Shown: in pieces, positions 1-8,692 of the stretch
Layout: every line of letters begins with the position of its first letter
Numbering within the stretch: position 1 is the first letter of the stretch
Assembly (NCBI GenBank): GCA_028283855.1
Contig: JAPWJX010000003.1
Coordinates: 620,001-684,000 of the forward strand
Length of the DNA stretch: 64,000 nt
Direction of reading: 5' to 3'
From: Verrucomicrobium sp.
Lineage (GTDB): Bacteria > Verrucomicrobiota > Verrucomicrobiia > Methylacidiphilales > GAS474
Notes under the pieces: model-generated
The model's input: the letters and a program-made list of their open reading frames with translations, nothing else
The model's database searches: none
Told to the model about the DNA's origin: nothing
Program-made: the position numbers and the translations under genes

Positions 1-34
1 AGGCCCCTTTTGGCGTTTTGTTGAGGGCCCACCT

Positions 35-990
35 ATGATCGTCACCACCGCGCAGCTCTTCAAGGTCGCCTACGGCAAGTTCGCCATCGGCGCCTACAAC
101 GTGAACAACATGGAGCAGATCCTCGGCCTCTTCAAAGGCTGTTCCGACTCCAAGGCCCCCTTCATCATCCAGCTTTCCAAGGGCGCGCGGAAATACGCCG
201 ACAAGCGCATGCTTGAGGCCCTCATCCGCACCGCCTCGGAGATGTATCCGGAGAACATCTTCGCCGTCCACCTCGACCACGGCGACGAGGAGACCTGCTA
301 CGACTGCATCGATTCCGGCTTCTACAGCTCGGTCATGATCGACGCCTCCCATGAGGACTTCGCGCACCAACGTCGCCATCACCAAGCGCGTCGTGGAGCG
401 GGCCCACGCCAAGGGCCTGAGCGTCGAGGCGGAGCTGGGCAAGCTCGGCGGCGTCGAGGAGGACATCAAGGTCGACGAGGGCCACGCCTGCCTGACCGAC
501 CCCACGGAAGCCGTCGAGTTCGTGAAGCAGACCGGCTGCGATTCCCTGGCCGCCGCGATCGGCACCAGCCACGGCGCCTACAAGTTCAAGGGGCACCAGT
601 CCCTCCACTTCGACGTGATCAAGGAGATCCAGGAGAAGATTCCCGGCACCCCCATCGTCATGCACGGCAGCTCCAGCGTCCCCGCGGAGGAGGTCCGCCG
701 GATCAACGCCGCCGGCGGCAAGCTCGACCCGAGCGCCTGCGGCGTCGACGAGAACGAGTACCTGCCCGCCGCCAAGCTGGGCGTGACCAAGATCAACATC
801 GACACGGACGGCCGCCTGGTCTGGACCCGCGTTCACCGCGAATACTTCCGCGACCACGCGGACGCACTTCGACTTCCGTCCCCCCGGCAAGACCTTCGTC
901 GAGGAATACGCCAAGTTCATCGCGCACAAGAATGAAAAGCTCGGCGCCGCCGGGACGCTCGAGACGGTGCGCGCCTCGCTGAAGAAGTAA
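35..990 (+). CDS. fba: Class II fructose-bisphosphate aldolase, frame interrupted twice
   Basis: Cleaves fructose 1,6-bisphosphate to glyceraldehyde 3-phosphate and dihydroxyacetone phosphate in glycolysis. The zinc-site HLDHG, GTSHGAYK and HGSSS motifs of class IIB aldolases are all present, and the tail reads FDFRPPGKTF then a normal C-terminus ending at 990. The protein is spread over three frames: 35 to about 364, about 365 to 863, then to 990. Each break is one extra base (near 363-365 in a TTCGCGC context and near 863-866 in a GGACGCAC context). Removing both gives a full-length enzyme of about 318 residues. Sequence error is likelier than loss of a central enzyme. A hairpin terminator follows. 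Confidence 0.9.
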
Positions 991-1010
991 GGCTCCCCCG
1001 CCGGAACACG

Positions 1011-1050
1011 AAAAAAGCCCGCCCGCGGAAAACGCGGCGCGGGCTTTTTT
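1011..1050. terminator. Bidirectional intrinsic terminator
   Basis: An AAAAAAGCCCGC arm (1011-1022) pairs exactly with GCGGGCTTTTTT (1039-1050), and an inner CCGCG/CGCGG extends the stem. The A-run on one side and T-run on the other suit termination of both the aldolase gene and the convergent protease-like gene. Confidence 0.85.
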
Positions 1051-1060
1051 CTGTTCGGGA

Positions 1061-2128
1061 TCAGTCCTGGGAAGCGGCCACGGCGCTGGCCTTCAGGACG
1101 TGGACGGCGGGCGCGCCGGGGGCGGGCTGGGCGCCGCGGGCCACGGCCACGGGCATCCGTTCCGGCCGCTCGCCGACGGGGAAGGCGAAGGTCAGGGTCT
1201 TGCCCCCGCGGTCGACGACGACGCTCATCTCCTCCCCCACGCGGGAAAAGAAGGAGGCGTCGATCACGTCGCACGGGTGGCGCATGGCGCGGCCGTCGAT
1301 CTTCAGCACGGTGTCCCCCGGCTCCAGGCCGCTGGCGGCGGCGGGCGTGCCGGTGAAGATCTGGGCGATGCGGACGCCGTCGGCCCCCGGATCGACGCCG
1401 ACGCCGACCCAGCCGTGCAGGACGCGTCCGTGGAGGCGCAGGTCCTCCGCCACCTTGCCCAGGGCGGCGGCGGGCAGGGCGTAGGTGGTCTTCCGCTCGT
1501 CGGCGGAGACGACCATCATGCCCAGGACGTTCCCCTTGCCGTCCAAAACCGGCCCGCCGAGCTGCCCGGGGGCGACGGCCAGGGTGGTGCGCAGGTGGCT
1601 GGTGGCGAAGAAGCGGCCCAGGCACTGGCTGTCGCACCCCGTCACCATGCCGAAGAGGGGCGCGGCGGGGAGGTCGAAGGGGAAGCCCGCGCCGACGACC
1701 GGCGTGGCGGGCTTGACGGCGGCCGCGTCGGCGGCGACCGGCAGGGTCAGGTAGGGGTGGCTGCCCGCCACCTTCAGCACGGCCACGCCGGTGCGCGGGT
1801 CGACGCCGACGATCGCGGCGGGGAGAACCTTGCCGCCCGTCTCGACGGTGACGGCGGGCTTGTCCGCGGGAAAGGGGGCCTGCGGCGGCAGGAGAAGGGA
1901 GGCGGTGGTGAGCAGCGTGCCGTCCCCGTCGATGAAGAAGCCGGTGCCCGCGGTGCGGAAGCTTTCCTGCTGCGCGCGGACGAGGGCCAGGGCGGGCTTG
2001 GCGGAGGCGAAGACCTTGTCCACCTGGGTGCCGATGGCGTCGAAGACGGAGGCGGGCGCGTTCTGGCCCCGCGCGGCGGCGGTGGCCAGGAGGAAGAGGC
2101 CGAGGAGCCTAGAAAGAGACGATCTCAT
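1061..2128 (-). CDS. Exported HtrA/DegQ-like protein with PDZ domain, catalytic triad lost
   Basis: 355 residues. A signal peptide (about residues 1-21, ending AAARG) is followed by a trypsin-like domain (about 30-215) and a PDZ domain (about 225-310, with GVRIAQIFTGTPAAASGL). The fold landmarks of HtrA are recognisable, but all three catalytic positions are changed: the histidine position reads TTASLL (Ser77), the aspartate position TGVAVL (Gly114), and the serine motif GNSGGP reads GQLGGP (Leu190). It should be a non-proteolytic periplasmic binding or chaperone-like protein (inference). The start is the ATG directly before the signal peptide. It overlaps the upstream small membrane protein by 20 bases, suggesting co-translation with the sigma-factor operon. 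Confidence 0.8.
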   Translation of the reverse strand: MRSSLSRLLGLFLLATAAARGQNAPASVFDAIGTQVDKVFASAKPALALVRAQQESFRTAGTGFFIDGDGTLLTTASLLLPPQAPFPADKPAVTVETGGKVLPAAIVGVDPRTGVAVLKVAGSHPYLTLPVAADAAAVKPATPVVGAGFPFDLPAAPLFGMVTGCDSQCLGRFFATSHLRTTLAVAPGQLGGPVLDGKGNVLGMMVVSADERKTTYALPAAALGKVAEDLRLHGRVLHGWVGVGVDPGADGVRIAQIFTGTPAAASGLEPGDTVLKIDGRAMRHPCDVIDASFFSRVGEEMSVVVDRGGKTLTFAFPVGERPERMPVAVARGAQPAPGAPAVHVLKASAVAASQD

Positions 2129-2505
2129 CGGCGGAAGCCGGGACGCCGGCCAGGACGAAGAGTTCCGGGGCGGCGGGCGTGGCGTGGGCGGGCAGGGGCT
2201 GGCCCGGATGCTGAGCCAGGGCGGGCGGGCTCCCCTGCGGCAGGCCGACGGCCAGCCAGGCGGCGGCGGCGAAGGCGGCGAGGGCCAGCACGGCCAGGAC
2301 GGCGCGCAGGCGGGCCCCTTCCGGCCAGAGGAACCGCTCAAAGGCCTCGGCCACGCGGCGGCGCAGTGGCCTGGCGCAGGGAGGTCTTTTCCATCGCGGC
2401 GCGGTGGAGGCGGCGGTGGAGCCGGGGCAGGACGGAGGCGGTGCGGGAATACATCTCCCGGCGCGCGCGCAGGAGGATGGCGAGGGAGGGGTCGATCTGC
2501 GACAT
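2109..2505 (-). CDS. Small single-pass membrane protein, frame interrupted; possible anti-sigma factor
   Basis: Two overlapping minus-strand pieces probably form one protein of about 131 residues. The first (ATG 2505 to 2338, 55 codons) starts MSQIDPSLAILLRARREMYS and is basic. The second (GTG 2354 to 2109, 81 codons) starts MAEAFERFLWPEG and has one membrane helix ([19 protein letters not shown]). Reading in the second frame just upstream of its GTG gives PLRRR, which continues the basic first part, so a single extra base near 2360-2375 would explain the split. It lies between a sigma factor (48 bases upstream) and an HtrA-like protein, the usual place of an anti-sigma factor, but no zinc-finger or other family signature is visible. 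Two separate genes remain possible. Confidence 0.5.
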
Positions 2506-2553
2506 AGGGAACAGGCCGTGGGAAAGCGGGTGAAAGCCGGGACCGGGGGCCCC

Positions 2554-3147
2554 TTATTTATAGTTTTTCAGGAGCTGTTGCAATTGTTTGTGCGCGTAAT
2601 GAAGCCGGGAACGCACCGTCCCCTCCGAGCAGCCCATGATCCGCGCGATTTCCGCATGCGCCACCCCCTGGATATCGAACAGCGTGACGACCATCCTGTG
2701 ATCTTCAGACAAGAGCCGGAGGCATTCGTTCAATTTATTTTGCAGTTCCTGGTTTCCGAGTTGGCGCAGGACGTCGGACGCCGGGTTCTTGTCGATGAAG
2801 TGGAAGTTCTCCTGCAGGTCGTCGTCCCCGTCGGGCGGGGGCGGCAGGATGGCCGGACGGCGGCGCAGGCGGCGCAGCGCGTTGTAGGCGGTGTTCTTGG
2901 CGATGCGGTAGAGCCAGGTGGAAAATTGGGCCTGCCCGCGGAAGTGGGCGATGGAGCGGAAGGCTTTGAAGAAGGTCTCGATGGCGGCGTCTTCCGCCTC
3001 CTCGTGGTTGAGGAGGATGCCGTAGAGCAGCGCCTTGATGCGGCCCTCGTAGCGGAGGACCAGCTGGTCGAACGCGCCGGGATCGCCCGCCTGGGTCTGG
3101 CGGACCAGTTCCTGGTCGCTCCATTCCCCGGAGTCGCGCCCGCTCAT
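2554..3147 (-). CDS. ECF-type RNA polymerase sigma factor (sigma-E like)
   Basis: 197 residues with the two sigma-70 helical domains. Region 2 (about 25-95) includes EAEDAAIETFFKAFRSIAHF and FSTWLYRIAKNTAYN. Region 4 (about 135-190) has a helix-turn-helix with GVAHAEIARIMGCSEGTVRS. It directs RNA polymerase to a stress or envelope regulon. Its ATG overlaps the TGA of the upstream polyprenyl synthase (ATGA), so the two are translationally coupled. The downstream membrane protein is a candidate anti-sigma partner. Confidence 0.9.
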   Translation of the reverse strand: MSGRDSGEWSDQELVRQTQAGDPGAFDQLVLRYEGRIKALLYGILLNHEEAEDAAIETFFKAFRSIAHFRGQAQFSTWLYRIAKNTAYNALRRLRRRPAILPPPPDGDDDLQENFHFIDKNPASDVLRQLGNQELQNKLNECLRLLSEDHRMVVTLFDIQGVAHAEIARIMGCSEGTVRSRLHYAHKQLQQLLKNYK

Positions 3148-4193
3148 GTCAGCGCGGCGGCGGCGCGGCCCACGGAGGCGGCGATGGCGGCCAGGCTTTC
3201 CCGCGCGGCGGAAGGGGGCAGGACGGCCAGCGCCTCGGCGGCGGCGGCCAGGTGCTTGTCCAGAAAGGCGAGGGACTTGGCGAGCATCCCGCGCTCCCGC
3301 GCCTGGGCGACGAGGGCGGCGCGTTCCGCCGGGGTGCCGTGGAGGAGGGCTTGGGCGGCCGCCTCCCGCTCCGCGCCGGAGAGGGCCTGGAGAAGGTAGA
3401 GGAAGGGAAGGGTCAGCTTGCCGCGCTCCAGGTCGGTGCCCAGGGTCTTGCCCGCCTCCTCCTCGCGGCCGAGGAGGTCGAGGCAGTCGTCGTAGATCTG
3501 GTAGGCCACGCCCAGGGCCTCGCCGTAGCGGCCCAGCGCGTCGCACGCGGCGGCGGGCGCGCCGGAGAGGCGCCCGGCCAGCAGGCAGGCCACGCGGAAA
3601 AGCTCCGCCGTCTTCATGCGCAGGATGCGGAGGTAGTCTTCCAGGGAGAGGTCCAGGTCGAAGCGGCGGCGCGTCTGCAGGATCTCGCCGGTGCAGACCT
3701 CGCAGACGGCGCTGGAGATTTCCTGGCTCACTTCCTGGGAAAAGCGGCGGGCGCAGAGGCGCAGGGCGTGGGAAAAGAGGCAGTCGCCCAGGAGGACGGC
3801 CAGGTCGGGGCCCCAGCGGAGGGAGGCGGTGGGCCGCCCCCGGCGCTGTTCGGCGCCGTCCATGATGTCGTCGTGGACCAGGGTGGCCAGGTGGATCATT
3901 TCCATGACCATGGCCAGGTCGACGTGGAGGGCGTCGGGCGCGCCGTCGGGCCGGGTGGCGGCCCCGGAAAGGAGGGCCAGGACGGGGCGCAGACGCTTGC
4001 CTTGGCTGTCGAGGGCGTATTCCAGGAAGGGGGCGATGCCGGGATCGAACTCCGCCGCCTGGGCGTGGAGCCGCGCGTCGAGCTCCCGCAGCGCCCCGGC
4101 GACGGGCGCGACGGCCGCCGCCCAATCGGCCCCGGCCGCTTGGAGCGGCGGCGTGGCGGGGGGGACGGTGGCGGTCATGGAGGCGGACATCAT
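3144..4193 (-). CDS. Polyprenyl diphosphate synthase (trans, long chain)
   Basis: About 349 residues. It condenses isopentenyl diphosphate onto allylic diphosphates to make the prenyl chain of quinones. Both aspartate-rich magnesium sites are visible: HDDIMDGAEQRRGR (first motif, DDxxD) and YQIYDDCLD (second motif). GKRLRP, the diphosphate-binding start of the domain, lies near residue 75. Length and motifs fit octaprenyl/solanesyl synthases (IspB/HepT group); chain length cannot be read from sequence. Two adjacent ATG codons (4193 and 4190) follow an AAGGGA ribosome site, with a third ATG at 4178, so the exact start is open. It leads a three-gene run with the sigma factor. Confidence 0.88.
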   Translation of the reverse strand: MMSASMTATVPPATPPLQAAGADWAAAVAPVAGALRELDARLHAQAAEFDPGIAPFLEYALDSQGKRLRPVLALLSGAATRPDGAPDALHVDLAMVMEMIHLATLVHDDIMDGAEQRRGRPTASLRWGPDLAVLLGDCLFSHALRLCARRFSQEVSQEISSAVCEVCTGEILQTRRRFDLDLSLEDYLRILRMKTAELFRVACLLAGRLSGAPAAACDALGRYGEALGVAYQIYDDCLDLLGREEEAGKTLGTDLERGKLTLPFLYLLQALSGAEREAAAQALLHGTPAERAALVAQARERGMLAKSLAFLDKHLAAAAEALAVLPPSAARESLAAIAASVGRAAAALT

Positions 4194-4286
4194 AGTCCCT
4201 TCGGGGCGGGGGGCAAGCGGGCGTTTCCCCTTGCCCGAAAGAGAGGGAGCGCCGATAACTCCACTCCGCCAACCGGGCCTAAAGCG

Positions 4287-5331
4287 ATGATCCGATTCCG
4301 ACAGGGCGCCGCCCTTCTCCTCCTCCTCTGCCTGGCCGCCTGCGGGCGGGACCGGGACACTCTCCGCACAGGCGGAAACTCTGGCCAAGGCGGGGGACAT
4401 GCGCCAGGCCTTCGCCCTTCTCCAGGACGGCGTGGCCCGCGACCCGGGCAGCAAGGCGCTGCGCCGGGCCCAGGTCCGCCTCCTCCTCCGGGCGGGCCGG
4501 ATCGACCTGGCCTGCCTCTGCTACCGCCAGCTGGCGGCGCCCGCCGGACTCTCCCCAAGCGACCCCGTCCTGCGCGACGCGCTGGACGACCGGGACCCGG
4601 CCCTCCGCGCCGCCGCCGCGCAGGCTCTGGGCCTTGTCGGCGCGGCCGACGCGCGGGAGGGTTTGGAAAAGTCCCTCCGGCGGGACAAGGACCAGGAGGT
4701 GCGGCGCGCCGCCGCCGCCGCCCTGGGAGAGCTGCGCCAGCCCGCCGCCGCCCCGGCCCTGGTCGAGGGGCTGAAGGATCCGTGGTGGTTCACCCGCTCG
4801 GAGGCGGCCCTGGCCCTCGGCAAGCTGGGGGACGCGCGCGCGGTCGAGCCCCTCTTCGGCGCGCTGCACGATCCGGATGCCGCCGTCCGCCACGCGGCGG
4901 AAGGGGCGCTGGCCCTCCTGGTCTCCTCCGCCGGAGCCGATCCGTATGTCCGCGCCCTGCAAAGCGGCGACCCGGCCCGCGCGCGCGCCGCCGCGCTGGC
5001 CCTGGCGGCGGTGCAGGACCGCCGCGCCACGCCGGCCCTCGTCGGCTTCCTCGCCTCGCCGGACGCGGGGCTCCGCCAGGACGCGCTGCGCGCCCTGGGC
5101 GCGGCGCGGGACCCGGAGGCGCTGCCGTCCGTCCGCAAGGCGCTGGCCGATCCCGAGCTGAAGGTGCGCGGGGAGGCGGTGCTGGCGCTCTTTTCCCTCC
5201 GCGACCCGCAGGCGGCGCCCGCCCTGCGGGCGATGGCCGCCAACCCGCAGGAGGACGCGCGCCTGCGCGATTTCGCGGGGAAGGTGGCCGCCAAAATGCA
5301 AAACGCGCCCCCGGGTCCGGGCCAGCATTAA
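4287..5331 (+). CDS. HEAT-repeat lipoprotein, frame interrupted after the signal peptide
   Basis: The ATG at 4287 opens a typical lipoprotein signal (MIRFRQGAALLLLLCLAACG). The frame then shifts by one extra base somewhere around 4345-4360 into the frame that reads TLSAQAETLAKAGDMRQAF and continues to the stop at 5331. The body (from the ATG at 4399, 310 residues) is a chain of about six HEAT/PBS-lyase-type repeats with the recurring pattern DPxxxVRxAAAxALGxLG. Such proteins are scaffolds at the envelope; no enzymatic motif is seen. If the break is real, only a leaderless form from 4399 would be made. The stop codon lies inside the loop of the terminator hairpin. Confidence 0.75.
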
Positions 5332-5358
5332 GCCGGCGCGGGAGGGGCGCGTTTTTTT
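5300..5358 (+). terminator. Intrinsic terminator overlapping the end of the HEAT protein gene
   Basis: AAAACGCGCCCC (5300-5311) pairs with GGGGCGCGTTTT (5344-5355), followed by further T residues to 5358. The left arm is coding sequence and the stop codon is in the loop. Confidence 0.7.
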
Positions 5359-5381
5359 CGGCGAACGGAAGGCGCGAAGGC

Positions 5382-5642
5382 CTACTGCTGCTCTTGCGGG
5401 TGGAATTCCGGCGGGCGGCCCGGGGCGGGGCCGGCCTCGTTGCTGGCGGTGATCATCAGCTCGATCGCGCGGCGAAAATCCTCCAGGCCGGGGGCCGGGA
5501 TGATGATGGTGTCCCGGCGGCCGCGGACATCCTCGGTGATGCGGAGGAAGCGCCCCCGGTCGTTTTCCTTCAGGTCGAACAGGAAGGTCTTGCGTTCGAC
5601 TTCGATCTTGCCGTTCTTCAGCGTGCGTGCGGATGCGTCCAT
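5382..5642 (-). CDS. PUR-alpha-like nucleic-acid-binding protein (DUF3276 type)
   Basis: 86 residues from the ATG at 5642. The sequence LKNGKIEVERKTFLFDLKEN, followed by GRFLRITED and a C-terminal helix LEDFRRAIELM, matches the single PUR domain of bacterial PurA-like proteins, which bind single-stranded DNA or RNA as dimers. The tail (GPAPGRPPEFHPQEQQ) is disordered. An upstream in-frame ATG at 5675 would add 11 residues unlike the family, so the internal start is preferred. It is divergent from the TonB-like gene. Confidence 0.7.
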   Translation of the reverse strand: MDASARTLKNGKIEVERKTFLFDLKENDRGRFLRITEDVRGRRDTIIIPAPGLEDFRRAIELMITASNEAGPAPGRPPEFHPQEQQ

Positions 5643-5731
5643 AAAAATTCTTCGGCTCAACGAAAGAGCGAACATTTCAACGTAATGTCCGGCCTATTTT
5701 TGTCAAACCGCGCGCCGGTCAATTTTTGGTT

Positions 5732-5754
5732 CACTTTTAGGTTTATCTAAAGTG
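5732..5754. promoter_or_regulatory. Imperfect palindrome upstream of the TonB-like gene
   Basis: CACTTTTAG (5732-5740) and CTAAAGTG (5747-5754) form an inverted repeat with one bulged T, in an AT-richer stretch between the divergent PUR and TonB-like genes. It could be an operator; no matching regulator is identified. Confidence 0.3.
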
Positions 5755-5802
5755 CCTGTTACTGCCCTGTTCATCGTCCGAATGGTTTGCTAGCTTCCGT
5801 CC

Positions 5803-6813
5803 GTGCGGACGCGCTTGAACCGGCTTCAGTATTTCCTGCTCCTTTCCCTGCTGGTCCACCTTGTCACCGCCTTCGTTTGGACCGATCCGAACATCCGGCG
5901 TTTGCTGCTGCTGGTGCGGCCCAAGCCGATCACGCCGCCCGCGCCGCCTTCCCTGGCCCTCACGCTCAATCCCTCCTCCTTCGTCCCCACGCTGCCCTCC
6001 CAGGCGGCGGACAAGCCGGACCCGCGCACCGTGCTGGAGTCCGACCGCAACACGCTGCTGAAGAGCGGCGCGCCGCCGAAGGACCCGAACAGCAGCCTGC
6101 CCAGCATGGCGGGCGCGCATCGCGGCGGCCTGGTCTACCACGACTCGCCGAACAGCCCGCAGATCCGCTCCCAGGAGTCGGAGGCCGCCCCCGCCACGCA
6201 GGCGCAGCCGACGCCCGCCGCGCCGAAGGCCGCCCCGCAGCCGACGAAGACGCCGCCCCAGCCGCAGGCGCAGCCCGCGGGCGCGAAGAGCGCGCCGGAC
6301 GTGCCGCCCTCCCCGGACGCGGTGCCGCTTTTCCCCGCTCCGAACGACGCGAAGACCAAGGCGGAGAAGGAGACGCCGCAGCCCGCCACGCCGCCCCAGC
6401 CGCAGGTGCAGCCCGCCGTCCAGTCCCCGCCGCCGTCCAGCGCCAGCTTCAGCCAGCAGCGGAGCGAGGTGGTGGGCGGCGGGGCCCTGGGCGATCCCTC
6501 CCCCGCGTCGAAGGAAACGGAGATGGGCCGCTACAAGGCCAAGCTCTACCGGATGATCGGCTCCCGCTGGTATCTGAGCGTGGAGCGGAACATGACGCTC
6601 CTGGCCATCGGGGAGGTCCACATAAAATTCTACGTCCAGGCCAACGGGGTCATCAGCAACGTCTCCGTCAGCGCGGAGAGCGGGCGGGTCGACATCCTGC
6701 GGAGCATCTCCCTGAAGGCGGTCGCCGAGTCCTACGGGGAACCCTTCACCGACAACCTCAAGCAGCAGCTCGGGGACGGTTTCTGGGACGACATCACCTT
6801 TACGATTTATTGA
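5803..6813 (+). CDS. TonB/TolA-like energy transducer
   Basis: 336 residues from a GTG start. It has a short cytoplasmic head, one membrane anchor (YFLLLSLLVHLVTAFVW, about 10-26), a long proline/alanine/glutamine-rich periplasmic spacer (about 40-215), and a compact C-terminal domain (about 230-336, with YKAKLYRMIGSRWYLSVERN and GEVHIKFYVQANGVISNVSV) typical of TonB/TolA C-termini. It probably passes ExbB/ExbD motor energy to outer-membrane partners. ExbB and ExbD lie 0.8 kb downstream on the same strand, separated by two opposite-strand genes. Its end overlaps the convergent neighbour by 14 bases. Confidence 0.75.
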   Translation: MRTRLNRLQYFLLLSLLVHLVTAFVWTDPNIRRLLLLVRPKPITPPAPPSLALTLNPSSFVPTLPSQAADKPDPRTVLESDRNTLLKSGAPPKDPNSSLPSMAGAHRGGLVYHDSPNSPQIRSQESEAAPATQAQPTPAAPKAAPQPTKTPPQPQAQPAGAKSAPDVPPSPDAVPLFPAPNDAKTKAEKETPQPATPPQPQVQPAVQSPPPSSASFSQQRSEVVGGGALGDPSPASKETEMGRYKAKLYRMIGSRWYLSVERNMTLLAIGEVHIKFYVQANGVISNVSVSAESGRVDILRSISLKAVAESYGEPFTDNLKQQLGDGFWDDITFTIY

Positions 6814-7168
6814 GGTCGTCCGCGTGGCGGCGCCGCGTGCGGACGTGGTCGAGGGCGCACTCCAGCCCGTGCCGGGCGAAGGCGGCGAAGGCCTCGGGAA
6901 AACGGCGGCGGTCCTCCTCCACTTCCCGGCGGCCCTTCCAATGGGAAAGCGCCTTGAACGCGGCGGCGGCGGGGACTTCCCACGCCACGCGCTTCCAGTC
7001 GTGGTGGCGGCCGTCGGCCACGGCGCTGCCCAGCATGTACCAAAAGGAGGCGGCCAGGCCGGTGGAGGTGTTGAACTCCCGCCGCACATAGTCGGCGACG
7101 GGCGCGGAAACGGCCCGCCAGACGTGGCGCAGCCGCGCGCCGGAAGGGGAGGGGGCCGGCGCGATCAT
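6800..7168 (-). CDS. Uncharacterised soluble protein
   Basis: 122 residues, helical and rich in Arg, Ala and Trp, with FNTSTGLAASFWYMLGSAVA as a possible short amphipathic or membrane-associated stretch. No family is recognised. It follows the 102-residue membrane protein gene by 16 bases and is probably co-transcribed with it; its end overlaps the TonB-like gene on the other strand. Confidence 0.55.
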   Translation of the reverse strand: MIAPAPSPSGARLRHVWRAVSAPVADYVRREFNTSTGLAASFWYMLGSAVADGRHHDWKRVAWEVPAAAAFKALSHWKGRREVEEDRRRFPEAFAAFARHGLECALDHVRTRRRHADDLNKS

Positions 7169-7184
7169 GAGGGGAAAGGGGGGC

Positions 7185-7493
7185 CTAGCGGCGGCGTTCC
7201 TCGACGGGTGTCGGGAAACGGAAGGCGGCCGCCTCGGCGGCCTTGCGGGCCCCGTCCAGGTCGAGGCCCTTTTTCTCCGCGTAGCTGACGACCTTGTTGG
7301 TCACGACGATGAGGCCCACGGAAAGGAGCCCCGCGGCGGCGGCCTGGACGGGGTGGTGGGTCACCCCTTTGTCCAGGGCCATGGCTCCGGTGAAGAGGCC
7401 GGTCACGCTGGAGGAAACCTGCGCGGCGCGGAGGAGCGGTTGTTCCAAGCTGGGGTGGCGTTCCCAGATTCCTTTCAGGTTCGGCGTCTTCAT
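7185..7493 (-). CDS. Small membrane-associated protein, unknown function
   Basis: 102 residues from ATG 7493 (MKTPNLKGIWERHPSLEQPL). One or two hydrophobic helices are visible (VTGLFTGAMAL and AAAAGLLSVGLIVVTNKVV), with a charged C-terminus. No family is recognised. The start was chosen because the upstream extension reads as the complement of exbB and has a random composition. It is divergent from exbB. Confidence 0.55.
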   Translation of the reverse strand: MKTPNLKGIWERHPSLEQPLLRAAQVSSSVTGLFTGAMALDKGVTHHPVQAAAAGLLSVGLIVVTNKVVSYAEKKGLDLDGARKAAEAAAFRFPTPVEERRR

Positions 7494-7581
7494 CGTACCG
7501 GTAATTCGGCTATTTATGGGGACCGCCCCCCCAAAAAACCTCGTCAGGGGCCGGTCCGCCAGATAAATCTGGGGTTTTCCC

Positions 7582-8250
7582 ATGTCCTTTTCAGGAGAAA
7601 TCAACTCGATTGCCCAGTTCTTTTCGCGCGGCGGCGTCTTCATGCTGCCGATCATCTTCGCCTCCATCCTTTCCCTGGCGGTCATCCTGGAGCGGGCGTT
7701 CGCCCTCCGGCGCAGCCTGGTGATCAACCCCCGGCTGGCCGACGCCATCGAGACCCTCCGCCACGGCCAGAGCACGGTGGAGATCGAGGGGCTCCTCATC
7801 GAGGGGGGTGACCGCACCGTCCTGGACCGCCTTGTCCGCCTGGCCCTCTTCAACCTGCCGTGGTCGAAGGTCGACAACGCCGAGGCCCTGCAGACCCGCG
7901 CCCGCTCGGAGCTGGTCCGGCTGGAGCGCGGCCTGGTGATTCTGGAAGTCTGCGTCGGCATCGGGCCGCTCCTGGGCCTGTTGGGCACCGTCTCCGGCCT
8001 CATCGTCATCTTCGGCAACGTGGGCGACCAGCAGATCGCCAGCCAGGGCGTCGCCATCGCGCGCGGCATCTCGGAGGCGCTGAACACCACCGTGGCGGGC
8101 CTCCTCGTCGCCATCCCGGCCCTGGTCGCCTTCAGCATCTACAGCCGCCGGGTGGAAAACTACGCCGTCGAGCTGGAGGGCTACGCCGCCGACCTCCTGG
8201 CGAAGGTCTACACCCAGTCCGCCGAAGCCGAGCCGGCCTCCGCTTCCTAA
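7582..8250 (+). CDS. exbB: ExbB/TolQ-family proton channel subunit
   Basis: 222 residues with three membrane helices: about 15-38 (GGVFMLPIIFASILSLAVI), about 115-140 (LEVCVGIGPLLGLLGTVSGL) and about 160-185 (TTVAGLLVAIPALVAFSIYS). The GPLLGLLGTVSG and AGLLVAIPALV segments are hallmarks of MotA/TolQ/ExbB proteins. It forms the inner-membrane pentamer that conducts protons and drives a TonB/TolA-type rod. exbD follows after 18 bases with an AAAGGAGG-like ribosome site. Confidence 0.9.
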   Translation: MSFSGEINSIAQFFSRGGVFMLPIIFASILSLAVILERAFALRRSLVINPRLADAIETLRHGQSTVEIEGLLIEGGDRTVLDRLVRLALFNLPWSKVDNAEALQTRARSELVRLERGLVILEVCVGIGPLLGLLGTVSGLIVIFGNVGDQQIASQGVAIARGISEALNTTVAGLLVAIPALVAFSIYSRRVENYAVELEGYAADLLAKVYTQSAEAEPASAS

Positions 8251-8268
8251 AGGAGGCCCTTTCCCCGC

Positions 8269-8692
8269 ATGCGGTTCCGCAACTACAAGACCCGCCGCAC
8301 GCCCCTCATCAACGTCGTCTCGTTGATCGACATCCTCTGCATCGTCCTCATCTTCTTCATCGTCACCACCGACGTTCAAGAGGGAGGAGCCGCAGATCAA
8401 GCTCGACCTGCCCAAGTCGACCACCGCCAAGGCCGCCCAGCAGACCACGCCGGAAATCATCACCGTGACGGAGGACGAGAAGGTCTACCTGGGCGACCAG
8501 CCCGTCGATCCCGCCGCGCTGGGCACCCTCCTTAAGAGCCGCATGGCCCAGGACCCCACGGCCAAGTTCGCCCTCAAGGCGAGCAAGCGCGCCCCCTTCG
8601 AGGTCGTCGTCCGCGTCATGGACGCGGTGAAAACCGCCGGCATCGCCGAGCTGCCCACCTTCACGGCCGAGACGGCGGCCGCCGCCCCATGA
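8269..8692 (+). CDS. exbD: ExbD/TolR-family subunit, frame interrupted
   Basis: The N-terminus, with the membrane helix and its conserved aspartate (SLIDILCIVLIFFIVTT), is in the frame starting at 8269. The rest of the periplasmic domain (FKREEPQIKLDLPKS to AETAAAAP) is one frame over and ends at 8692. A single extra base near 8370-8374 (context ACCACCGACGTTC) accounts for this; without it the junction reads TTTFKREE, the usual ExbD sequence. The expected product is about 140 residues, the stator partner of ExbB. The last four bases overlap the start of def. Confidence 0.85.
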
